Source: a virus. From it: a DNA stretch of 22,599 nt. The stretch is taken from positions 1 through 22,599 of the IMG/VR virus record IMGVR_UViG_3300048839_000706; one strand, written 5' to 3'. Positions 6,093-12,275 of this stretch are shown here, piece after piece (positions within the stretch are counted from its first letter, which is position 1; every line of letters starts with the position of its first letter). The position numbers were made by a program, and so were the translations under genes. A model generated the notes under the pieces. That model did not search any database, was not told where the DNA came from, and worked only from the letters and a program-made list of their open reading frames with translations.

Positions 6093-6977
6093 TTACCCTT
6101 CCTTTTTGAACTCAATAATGCGCTGCGGTGCTGTCACTGTGGCTAGGTCTTGCAGTGCTTTTTCAGCGCTTTCGTAGTCTGCCGGGTAATAGTGTTCTAG
6201 GGTGATCGTCACGGACGAGTGACCCAGAGCGGCGGCGGCGATGGAAGGCGCGATGCGGGCATCTGCAAATTGGTGGCCCTTGCGGTGACGCAGGGAGTGA
6301 CTGCCGAGCGAGCGCACGTTTGCAGCGATGCAAGCGCGGCGGACCACCTGCCCGACTTGAGCCGATGAGAGGGGATTACGACGGCGAGAGAACACATACT
6401 CGCCGTGATAACGGCGGCGCAGCAGCCATTTACGCAGGGCGGCGGCGCATTCTTCACCAAAGGATACGGGGCGGGTCTTTTGACCCTTTTCAGTCACGAT
6501 AGCACGGCGGGCGGTGAAATCAATATCATTCACCTTGAGGCCCGCCGCCCCGCCAGCGCGACAACCGGTATCTGCAAGAAACATAATCAGCGCATAATCG
6601 CGCGGCTTGTGCCATGTGATTTTCAGGATCGCTTCTAGTTCACCGTCGGTCATCGCTTTTTCACGAGGGCGGGCGAGATGGGCTTTGCGGGTCTTGATGG
6701 CATGGGCCGGTGACTTCTCCAGCTCTTCGATCTCAATGAGCCAATTAAAAAAACATTTGATCGACTTGACATGCTTATTGCGCGTAGCGAGGGCATAGCC
6801 GCGCTTGTCTCTTAGGGTGGCGGCATAGTCGATCAGCATGGCGGGGCGGATGCTTTGCACGGGCGTTTCGCTGCCGAGGGCTTCGACGAAGGGGGTGAGC
6901 ACATCTTGATACGTTCGCCGCGTGGTGCGGTTATCGTAGCGGGATAGGAACAGGTTCACAGCGATTGCGAGCTTCAT
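6093..6977 (-). CDS. Tyrosine recombinase / integrase 2 (294 aa, XerC/D-like size)
   Basis: Site-specific recombinase, likely the one acting at the adjacent tRNA-derived attP. Residues 1-95 form the SAM-like core-binding domain (RTYQDVLTPFVEAL, RNKHVKSIKCFFNWLIE); the catalytic domain is about 105-275. Visible catalytic residues: R140 in DTGCRAGG, K164/K167 in TEKGQKTRP, H227-x-x-R230 in SHSLRH, H253 in ALGHSS and the nucleophile Y263 in LEHYYP. There is no separate arm-binding domain, so it is close in size to XerC/D and to short phage or integron-type recombinases. ATG 6977 is preceded by TGGAGAAG. It is leftward, with attP and a leftward terminator downstream. No clear promoter was seen in the 228 bp upstream. 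Confidence 0.9.
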   Translation of the reverse strand: MKLAIAVNLFLSRYDNRTTRRTYQDVLTPFVEALGSETPVQSIRPAMLIDYAATLRDKRGYALATRNKHVKSIKCFFNWLIEIEELEKSPAHAIKTRKAHLARPREKAMTDGELEAILKITWHKPRDYALIMFLADTGCRAGGAAGLKVNDIDFTARRAIVTEKGQKTRPVSFGEECAAALRKWLLRRRYHGEYVFSRRRNPLSSAQVGQVVRRACIAANVRSLGSHSLRHRKGHQFADARIAPSIAAAALGHSSVTITLEHYYPADYESAEKALQDLATVTAPQRIIEFKKEG

Positions 6978-7205
6978 CTATCTCTTCTCCAGAATCCAAG
7001 AACAACCGAGAAAGCAAAAAATGATCGCCTCCGTCGGGTGCGGGCTAATACAGATGTCTCTGTGACCTACAGGCTTTACGGGGTCGCTTTCGTCTGGGCG
7101 ACAACGGGCGGGGGTGCGTGCAGGGCGCCCCTGCCCTACTGACAGTGTACAACCCTGCGGGCTAAAAGATCAACCAAGAGAAACCATGTTATCGGAAGTG
7201 GTGAG
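6978..7205. other. Divergent intergenic region with a perfect hairpin
   Basis: The 228-bp gap between integrase 2 (leftward) and the early small-gene operon (rightward). It contains GCAGGG (7120-7125) and CCCTGC (7129-7134), a perfect stem with a 3-nt loop and no T-run, and the 12-mer TTATCGGAAGTG at 7189-7200. I could not place a convincing sigma70 promoter on either strand, although the early operon needs one here. Confidence 0.4.
7189..7200 (+). repeat. Recurrent 12-mer TTATCGGAAGTG, copy 2
   Basis: Exact copy in non-coding DNA, ending 5 nt before the ATG at 7206, so its GGAAGTG part overlaps the expected ribosome-binding position of the first early gene. Confidence 0.7.
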
Positions 7206-7430
7206 ATGGTGGTGAAACGGCGCTTTGACCCGCGGCAGCGGCTGCGGCCCGGGGTGGAGATTGCCTTTAGGAAACGGATGGTGCGGGTGATCGGTCTGGA
7301 GCACGACAGACACGGGAACCTGCTACGGATACGGGTGCAGTATGTGGGCGGCACAGGACGCTCTACAAACTGGATCAGCAGAGGCAAGACGTTAAACGAA
7401 TTGTTGGACTCGCTCAATAACCAAAACTAG
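7206..7430 (+). CDS. Small basic hypothetical protein (74 aa)
   Basis: First gene of the rightward early operon. It is rich in Arg, with a pattern of short strands (RPGVEIAFRKRMVRVIGLEHD, LLRIRVQYVGG) that looks like a small beta-barrel such as an SH3/Sm-like or KOW-like fold. That is a shape impression, not a family match. It ends with a helix (LNELLDSLNNQN). ATG 7206 is preceded by GGAAGTGGTGAG, the first part of which is the recurrent 12-mer. Twelve bases separate its stop from the next gene. Net positive charge would suit nucleic-acid binding. Confidence 0.55.
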   Translation: MVVKRRFDPRQRLRPGVEIAFRKRMVRVIGLEHDRHGNLLRIRVQYVGGTGRSTNWISRGKTLNELLDSLNNQN

Positions 7431-7442
7431 GACGGTGAAACG

Positions 7443-7793
7443 ATGGTTCAAAACGGCAATGGAGACGGCAGCAGAGAAGGAAAAGACATCCGCAGCGCCT
7501 ATACGACACGCACAATGTCGCCGCTGGACTGGGAGATCAGGATTGCGAACATGCGCGAGAGCCTGATGACGCAGGCCACGAAGATCGCGCAGCTTAAGAA
7601 GGAAGTGGACCGGCTGAGCGTGATCATCGACGAGAGCGACAGCGAGCACGGCATGACACTGGACATGCTGGCGAATGCTGAAGGTGTGCTGAAGGCGATC
7701 AAGAAGATTGCCCTGCTCAATGAGGACCGCGGGGAGATGCTGATGATCCTGCGGCTGGTGGATCGCTACTTTGCAGACCCTAAGCGCGAATGA
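7443..7793 (+). CDS. Small coiled-coil hypothetical protein (116 aa)
   Basis: ATG 7443 follows GACGGTGAAACG. The first 25 residues are polar and probably disordered (GNGDGSREGKD). Residues 27-70 form a likely coiled coil (WEIRIANMRESLM, KIAQLKKEVDRLSVII), and the C-terminal part is helical (LKAIKKIALL, LMILRLVDRYF). No catalytic motif or known family is visible. Its stop TGA shares bases with the ATGATG start of the next gene, so the two are translationally coupled. Confidence 0.55.
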   Translation: MVQNGNGDGSREGKDIRSAYTTRTMSPLDWEIRIANMRESLMTQATKIAQLKKEVDRLSVIIDESDSEHGMTLDMLANAEGVLKAIKKIALLNEDRGEMLMILRLVDRYFADPKRE

Positions 7794-8074
7794 TGGCAGT
7801 TTACATCCTAGAGTTCGAGCGCCCCCTTGGGAGTGATCGACATCAGGCACGGTACTACATCGGCTTTTGCGAGGACAGCCGCTTCAATGCACGGATGCGG
7901 CACCACGCAAAAGGGACGGGTGCGAGAATCACGGCGGCAGCCGCCGCGCAGGGCATCGGGTTCAGGGTGGTGGCGCTGTTTGAAGGCAAGGGGCGCGACT
8001 ATGAACGCTACTTGAAGCGGCAGAAAAACACGCCGCGACTGATTGCACAATGGCGAAAGCAAGGAGTGATTTAG
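7790..8074 (+). CDS. GIY-YIG nuclease-like protein
   Basis: A 94-aa protein matching the GIY-YIG fold of UvrC-N, YhbQ/Slx1-like proteins and homing endonucleases. VYILEFE (4-10) stands for the first GIY strand and YYIGFC (22-27) for YIG. The conserved R and H-x-x-G-x-G-A-x-x-T pattern (RMRHHAKGTGARIT, 35-48) follows, and E72 in RDYERYLKRQK sits where the metal-binding Glu is expected, with the usual Lys/Arg helix. It is a single stand-alone domain, about the family minimum. The first motif is VYI rather than GIY, as in many bacterial members. The start may be ATG 7790 or 7793; both overlap the preceding stop. A role in phage DNA processing is inferred only. Confidence 0.7.
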   Translation: MMAVYILEFERPLGSDRHQARYYIGFCEDSRFNARMRHHAKGTGARITAAAAAQGIGFRVVALFEGKGRDYERYLKRQKNTPRLIAQWRKQGVI

Positions 8075-8076
8075 CG

Positions 8077-8460
8077 ATGGCCGTGAAGACGGTGAATTTG
8101 CCGGTGGTATGGACGATGAATCGCGAGATGGCGATGATGGCGCAGCACAGCGGGCAGATGGAAGCCATACAGGCACGACGCGCGGAAGAAGCAAACGAGG
8201 CCGCAGCGGAGCTAAATGAGGCGCTGCAAACGGGCTTTGTGGTGATCGCGTCGAACGTGATCGAAGCGAGTGAACGGACTTTTGTGAGCTTCACGTTGTG
8301 GAAGCATGATGGTGATGATTGGGCCGAACAGGAGCTGGATAAGCTGGCCCGATGGGAAGCGGGCAACGCTGCACAGCGCGCTGAGGAGATCGCCCAGCAC
8401 AACGATCAATTCCCCGATGCCTCTACCCTGCCCAACCATTTAGGCCCCTTGGAAGACTGA
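8077..8460 (+). CDS. Hypothetical early protein (127 aa)
   Basis: Start set at ATG 8077, ten bases after AAGGAG (8061-8066) and two bases after the preceding stop; an ATG at 8050 lacks this site. The product has an Ala/Glu-rich helix (about 25-55, MEAIQARRAEEANEAAAEL), a beta hairpin (GFVVIASNVIEASERTFVSFTLWKH) and a second acidic helix (WAEQELDKLARWEAG). The middle segment, strand followed by TFVSFTLW, resembles small phage proteins that report expression of a cofactor-free beta core, but no family name can be given. Confidence 0.6.
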   Translation: MAVKTVNLPVVWTMNREMAMMAQHSGQMEAIQARRAEEANEAAAELNEALQTGFVVIASNVIEASERTFVSFTLWKHDGDDWAEQELDKLARWEAGNAAQRAEEIAQHNDQFPDASTLPNHLGPLED

Positions 8461-8487
8461 AGCGGGAAAGGACACGGGTGAAAGCTG

Positions 8488-8874
8488 ATGCCAGAAGAGA
8501 CGCAAAAAAAGACGATTGTCAACGTATGGACGGTTTACCGGATCGACGATGACGGTGAAGAAGCTGAAGAAGCGATCGCTGAATTTGGCCGCCCGCAGGA
8601 CTGGGGCGACAACGGGCGCTGGATGTATCGCAAGTATGTGTTTGAGGCCGAGATCAACGGCGTGAAGTGGCGCAATGAAGTTCACTGCTGGGGAGAAAGA
8701 CCCTTATCGGAAGCGGATCATATGGAACTCTTCGCCCCACTGGCGGCGCAGATGATGGAGCCGTGCCCGCCGGTGGAGCTGTGCAGCAACACGCACCTTG
8801 ACGAAGACGACTTCTGGTCTGAGGACTGGGGGCCGCAGCCGCCCGTATTTGAGGACGATGACGATGCGTACTAA
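8488..8874 (+). CDS. Acidic hypothetical protein (128 aa)
   Basis: Strongly acidic, with a C-terminus of Asp/Glu runs (LDEDDFWSEDWG, FEDDDDAY), and rich in Trp. The N-terminal half has alternating strands (IVNVWTVYRIDDDG, YRKYVFEAEING). Very acidic small phage proteins are often DNA mimics or inhibitors of host nucleic-acid enzymes, which is a suggestion only. It carries the one-mismatch 12-mer TTATCGGAAGCG at 8704-8715, in frame as LSEA. The ribosome site is poor (GGGTGAAAG). Its end overlaps the next gene by 11 nt. Confidence 0.55.
   Translation: MPEETQKKTIVNVWTVYRIDDDGEEAEEAIAEFGRPQDWGDNGRWMYRKYVFEAEINGVKWRNEVHCWGERPLSEADHMELFAPLAAQMMEPCPPVELCSNTHLDEDDFWSEDWGPQPPVFEDDDDAY
8704..8715 (+). 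repeat. Recurrent 12-mer, one-mismatch copy (TTATCGGAAGCG)
   Basis: Differs from the exact copies only at position 11 (C for T). In frame as Leu-Ser-Glu-Ala, again with TTA for Leu. Confidence 0.5.
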
Positions 8875-9133
8875 CCCTGACGACGCGACTCGGGAAATCC
8901 CCAAGGTGGACGGCAGCAGCAACGGCACGCGCAGCACGCCTGATGTGGCGTGGCCGCCGCGGAAGGTGAGCATCCGGATCATGGCGCACCCGGACCAGAT
9001 CGACGCGGTGATGGCGTCGATGGTGCGGGTGATGGGTGACGTGTTTGAGGTGCGGGAGATTTCGCGCACTTATGACAACAGCCACGACGGCGGCAAGCGG
9101 GTTTATGTGACCTGCCGCCTGCAACGCAAGTAG
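8864..9133 (+). CDS. Small hypothetical protein, DUF3970-like pattern (89 aa)
   Basis: ATG 8864 is chosen because GAGGA (8851-8855) lies 8 nt upstream; ATG 8858 is too close. After a disordered N-terminus (1-35), the core reads VSIRIMAHPDQIDAVMASM, then VFEVREISRTYDNS and RVYVTCRL. This strand-helix-strand-strand order, with a VxEVSRxY-like segment and a final VRVY strand, resembles the short conserved phage/Bacillus proteins grouped as DUF3970. The match is from memory of the pattern, so the family call is tentative. Last gene of the early small-gene run; its function in those families is unknown. Confidence 0.6.
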   Translation: MRTNPDDATREIPKVDGSSNGTRSTPDVAWPPRKVSIRIMAHPDQIDAVMASMVRVMGDVFEVREISRTYDNSHDGGKRVYVTCRLQRK

Positions 9134-9146
9134 AGCAACACCCCGG

Positions 9147-9172
9147 GCGCGGGGGCTGAGGGGACCCCGCGC
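9147..9172. promoter_or_regulatory. GC-rich hairpin upstream of parA
   Basis: GCGCGGGG (9147-9154) and CCCCGCGC (9165-9172) form a perfect 8-bp stem with a 10-nt loop and no T-run, 48 bp before parA. It may be an RNA structure or a binding site (ParA-type operons are often autoregulated through repeats here). Confidence 0.4.
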
Positions 9173-9220
9173 ACCGGACTGCACACCCCTCACCCTATTC
9201 AAAATGGAGAAAGCAAGATC

Positions 9221-10027
9221 ATGGCTAAGCCAATTGTTGTCAATATCACGAACGAAAAAGGCGGGACGGGCAAAACGACGCTGAGCGTCAACATGGCGTC
9301 AGGGCTGGCGGCACGCGGGCGGCGGGTGCTGGTGATTGACAGTGACCCGCAGGGACACGCGACGGTTCGACTAGGGATGAAAAAAGAGCCGTCGATTTAC
9401 AACCTGCTGGTGCGTGATGAGGAATGGGCGCGCTGTGTGCGGGCTGTGCCGCCGGAGCGGTTCGGGATCCCCGGTGAGACGCTGCCGACGGGTAAGCTGT
9501 GGGTGGTTCCGTCGAACGTCGAAACGCGCAATATTGCCCAGAGCTTAGGCGATGCGATGGTGGTGCGCGAGCGACTGGAAGAGCTAGACGGGACGGTGGA
9601 TGTGGTGATCATCGACACCAGCCCTACCCCGAGCTTGCTGCACGGCGCTTTCTACAGCGCGACGGACTACATTGTTTACCCGACTGAGCTGGCGTACACG
9701 TCGTTTGATGGGCTGGTGGAGAGCATCCGCCACCGGATGGCGGCAGACAAGGCGCGCGAGGCGAAGTGGGGAATCCCGCCGATCACGGTGGCCGGTGTGG
9801 TGCCGACGAAGTATCGCAGCCAGACGAACGAACAGAAGAGCAATCTGGATACGCTGCACCAGCAGTTCGGATCACTGGTGTGGAACCCGATCCCGATGCG
9901 GACTTTGTGGCAGGAAAGCGAAAGCCGCGCGCTGCCGGTATATGCAATGGACCCGAACAGCGAAGCGGCGGGCGATGTGTGGGAACTGGTAGACAGATTG
10001 GAGAGTGTGATTTATGCGCGGGCGTAA
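9221..10027 (+). CDS. parA: ParA-type partition ATPase
   Basis: A 268-aa ParA/Soj-family ATPase that forms a dynamic gradient on the nucleoid to distribute DNA copies at division. The deviant Walker A motif is KGGTGKTT (13-20) with the signature Lys13. The A' motif is LVIDSDPQG (D40, D42) and Walker B is VVIIDTSPTP (D132). There is no N-terminal HTH extension, so it is like type Ib or chromosomal Soj proteins rather than P1 ParA; operon autoregulation would then come from another protein. ATG 9221 is preceded by GGAGAAAGCAAGATC. It overlaps the ParB-domain gene by 14 nt. In a phage this points to stable, plasmid-like maintenance or to segregation of the lysogen, although lone ParA homologues also occur. 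Confidence 0.93.
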   Translation: MAKPIVVNITNEKGGTGKTTLSVNMASGLAARGRRVLVIDSDPQGHATVRLGMKKEPSIYNLLVRDEEWARCVRAVPPERFGIPGETLPTGKLWVVPSNVETRNIAQSLGDAMVVRERLEELDGTVDVVIIDTSPTPSLLHGAFYSATDYIVYPTELAYTSFDGLVESIRHRMAADKAREAKWGIPPITVAGVVPTKYRSQTNEQKSNLDTLHQQFGSLVWNPIPMRTLWQESESRALPVYAMDPNSEAAGDVWELVDRLESVIYARA

Positions 10028-12218
10028 GGCTGACAAGGTCGATGTTTTTGGTGAACCCGATAAGACGGAGCTGGAACAGTTCACCGATGAGATTTACGGG
10101 GCGAGTGACCCGGGGTTGGAAACGGGGCGCGTGGTGGCGCGCCCCCTCTCGCTTGGCGATGTGTGGGCGGATGTGAAACAACCGCGGCGGGCGATCCCCG
10201 CGACTTTGCGCCTGCACTGGGACGGGAACCCGAACGACGTGGGCGCGCTGCTGGACGCTTGGGCGAAGGTGGCGGCGGTGGATGACCCCGCGGGCATCTT
10301 GACGAGCAGCGGGGACGGAGTGGACACAGACGGAATGCCGCCGGTGGCGGTGAACTATGTGGAACTGCTGCGGCTGGCGGGCGACATCCGACGGGTGGGA
10401 CTCACGAACCCGATCAGCGTGGTGCGACACCAGAACGGGCAGTACGTGATCCAGAGCGGCGAACGGCGCTTTCTGGCTTACCACATACTACAACGGCAGT
10501 TCGGGGAGAAGTTTGCACGCATCCCCGCGATTGTGGTGGATGGACGCCACAACGTGTGGCGGCAGGCCAGCGAAAACACAGCGCGCCGGAGCCTGAACGC
10601 GATCGGCATGGCGCGGCAGCTGGCGCTGTTGATCATGGACAGCCGCGAGGGCATCGACGGGGTGCGCTACGACGATTACGAAACGCTGGTGGTGCAGGGT
10701 GGGAGTGACCGACGCTACTATGCACAGGTGGCGAACGGGAACATTCACCGCATCCCGAAGGGCATGGGGGAACGCATTCAGGCGGCGATGGGACTGAGTG
10801 AGAAACGCATTGCGGAGTATCGACGCCTGCTGAAGCTGACGGACGATGACGCGGTGAATGATGCGCTGTGGACGCGCGCGGACATTGAAGACTGGGCTGA
10901 AGGCTTCATGCGTGATGTCAGTACCTTACCAATTGGTAAGGTATCGGAAGTGATTGAGCGCCCGAATTGGACGGCGGAAGACCTGCGTACATTGATCGAA
11001 CGCCCGGCGGCAGCGGCCCCGGCAGCGGCGCAGGGAACAGAAGTGGCGATTGTGGACCCCGAGGGGTGGACGATGGGCACGCCGGTCCAGCCGGTGACTC
11101 ATCGTGATGTCTATGCGTGGACGCGCTTGGGCTTTGGCCGCTATAAGCCGATGTACAAGGCGGTATACAAACCGGGTGACCGCTGGTTTTTTGAACGGGT
11201 GCTGCGGACGGGTGAAGGCGATGTGCTGGCGGAAGTTCGCAGCGCGAACGGCGCGGCGTTCTACATCACACGCGATCTGCTGGTGAAGGCGGCCCCGGCA
11301 TCACCAGCCCCTGCACGACGGGACAGCGCGCTGAGCGTGGGCCGGTATGTGTGGGTGGACGTGGACGGAGAAGCGAAATTCGGGGTGATCCGCTACGAGC
11401 GGGAGCAGAACGACGGGTCGAAACTCTACGGGGTGTTCAAATACGACGGCGGCAGCACGCATTATTATGCCGCCGGTGAGCTGACGCCGTTTGAAGGGTC
11501 GCTGCAAGATGTGGCGGCGGAAATCCACAAAGCGCGGGGAACGGTTCCGGCAGCGCCTGCACCGCCGAACGATGAAGCACCCGTGCCGATGCCCCCGCCG
11601 AACCTGCGGGACGAAAGCCAGACCGCGCACTACAACGACGAGCCGGACCCTGAGGGGTGGACCCCGCACATGCGGATGCGGACAAACCGCCGCGCGATGG
11701 TATGGGTGATGGGCAACAACGGTCTGTATGTGGCGACGGGTGAATATCTGGAGTTTGACTCGCAGGTGGCATACGTCAAATCGTTCAGCAGCGGCCAGAA
11801 TATTCTGGCGCTGGTGCGGGCGGATGACGGGCGGATGCGGACTCTACTGCGCGAACGGCTGGTTCCGATTAGAGATAATCGGGAAAAGCCACAAAGCCAA
11901 GTTGAGCAAATGCAGCGGGCCATGAGTTCTGATAATGCGCCTTCTGCGGGGTCAGATGATCGGGTGATTGACCCCAATGCACCGCTGGCGAAAGCGCTGA
12001 ATACTGCGGTGACGCTGGCGATGGTGTACGACAAGGGGGACTTTCAAACGCTGATCGCGGAGGCTGTGCGAATGACACAGGCGCAGGCTTCACAGATGAG
12101 CGAACGTGACGAGCTGGAGGGCTGGATGCAAGCGCTGGCCGAAGGCGTGGACGAACTGCTGGAAATTCTACGGGCAGACCTTGGCGAATACCTCAACTGG
12201 CTAGGCGATACGTACTAA
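10014..12218 (+). CDS. parB: Large ParB-domain protein with extra C-terminal beta modules
   Basis: A 734-aa partner of ParA, more than twice the usual ParB length (about 280-350). The N-terminal ParB/Srx-type domain (about 105-210) has IRRVGLTNPISV, the CTP-binding box SGERR (148-152) and the second box ENTARR (187-192). A helical region to about 300 would hold the centromere-binding HTH (LSEKRIAEYRRLL). Beyond 340 come segments unlike ParB: three beta-rich stretches (352-425, 440-492, 555-618), the first and third introduced by the same hexapeptide DPEGWT (348-353, 545-550). They are separated by Ala/Pro linkers and followed by a helical tail (655-734). The beta stretches look like SH3/KOW-type barrels. 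ATG 10014 follows GGAGAG and overlaps parA. The gene contains a 22-bp palindrome. Confidence 0.8.
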   Translation: MRGRKADKVDVFGEPDKTELEQFTDEIYGASDPGLETGRVVARPLSLGDVWADVKQPRRAIPATLRLHWDGNPNDVGALLDAWAKVAAVDDPAGILTSSGDGVDTDGMPPVAVNYVELLRLAGDIRRVGLTNPISVVRHQNGQYVIQSGERRFLAYHILQRQFGEKFARIPAIVVDGRHNVWRQASENTARRSLNAIGMARQLALLIMDSREGIDGVRYDDYETLVVQGGSDRRYYAQVANGNIHRIPKGMGERIQAAMGLSEKRIAEYRRLLKLTDDDAVNDALWTRADIEDWAEGFMRDVSTLPIGKVSEVIERPNWTAEDLRTLIERPAAAAPAAAQGTEVAIVDPEGWTMGTPVQPVTHRDVYAWTRLGFGRYKPMYKAVYKPGDRWFFERVLRTGEGDVLAEVRSANGAAFYITRDLLVKAAPASPAPARRDSALSVGRYVWVDVDGEAKFGVIRYEREQNDGSKLYGVFKYDGGSTHYYAAGELTPFEGSLQDVAAEIHKARGTVPAAPAPPNDEAPVPMPPPNLRDESQTAHYNDEPDPEGWTPHMRMRTNRRAMVWVMGNNGLYVATGEYLEFDSQVAYVKSFSSGQNILALVRADDGRMRTLLRERLVPIRDNREKPQSQVEQMQRAMSSDNAPSAGSDDRVIDPNAPLAKALNTAVTLAMVYDKGDFQTLIAEAVRMTQAQASQMSERDELEGWMQALAEGVDELLEILRADLGEYLNWLGDTY
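10922..10943. repeat. 22-bp perfect palindrome inside parB
   Basis: TACCTTACCAA is followed at once by its exact reverse complement, with no spacer. It encodes residues 303-310 of the ParB-like protein and ends at the one-mismatch 12-mer copy GTATCGGAAGTG (10941-10952). Candidate centromere (parS) or operator; not proven. Confidence 0.7.
10941..10952 (+). repeat. Recurrent 12-mer, one-mismatch copy (GTATCGGAAGTG)
   Basis: Differs from the exact copies only at the first base. In frame as Val-Ser-Glu-Val, and overlaps the right end of the 22-bp palindrome by 3 nt. Confidence 0.5.
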
Positions 12219-12226
12219 ACAGCCGT

Positions 12227-12252
12227 GGGGCTGGCTGACGCCGGCCAGCCCC
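12227..12252 (+). promoter_or_regulatory. Intercistronic hairpin between parB and the helicase-like gene
   Basis: GGGGCTGGC (12227-12235) and GCCAGCCCC (12244-12252), a perfect 9-bp GC-rich stem with an 8-nt loop and no T-run, in the 57-nt gap after parB. It could protect or process the mRNA, or partly attenuate transcription. Confidence 0.55.
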
Positions 12253-12275
12253 CAACTTTCAATGAGGGATACAAC

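Noticed and set aside
9783-10484. Long open frames on the opposite strand (also 17588-18460, 19945-20685, 13119-13808)
   Set aside because: They mirror well-identified genes, are rich in His/Arg/Pro as antisense reads of GC-rich DNA usually are, and have no ribosome sites or family motifs.
10922-10943. Telomere (protelomerase site) as in linear plasmid prophages
   Set aside because: The palindrome is much shorter than the N15-type site and no protelomerase gene is seen; both recombinases are ordinary tyrosine integrases.
12225-12275. GTG 12225 as start of the helicase-like gene
   Set aside because: This start overlaps the strong hairpin and lacks a ribosome site; ATG 12276 has GAGGGAT.
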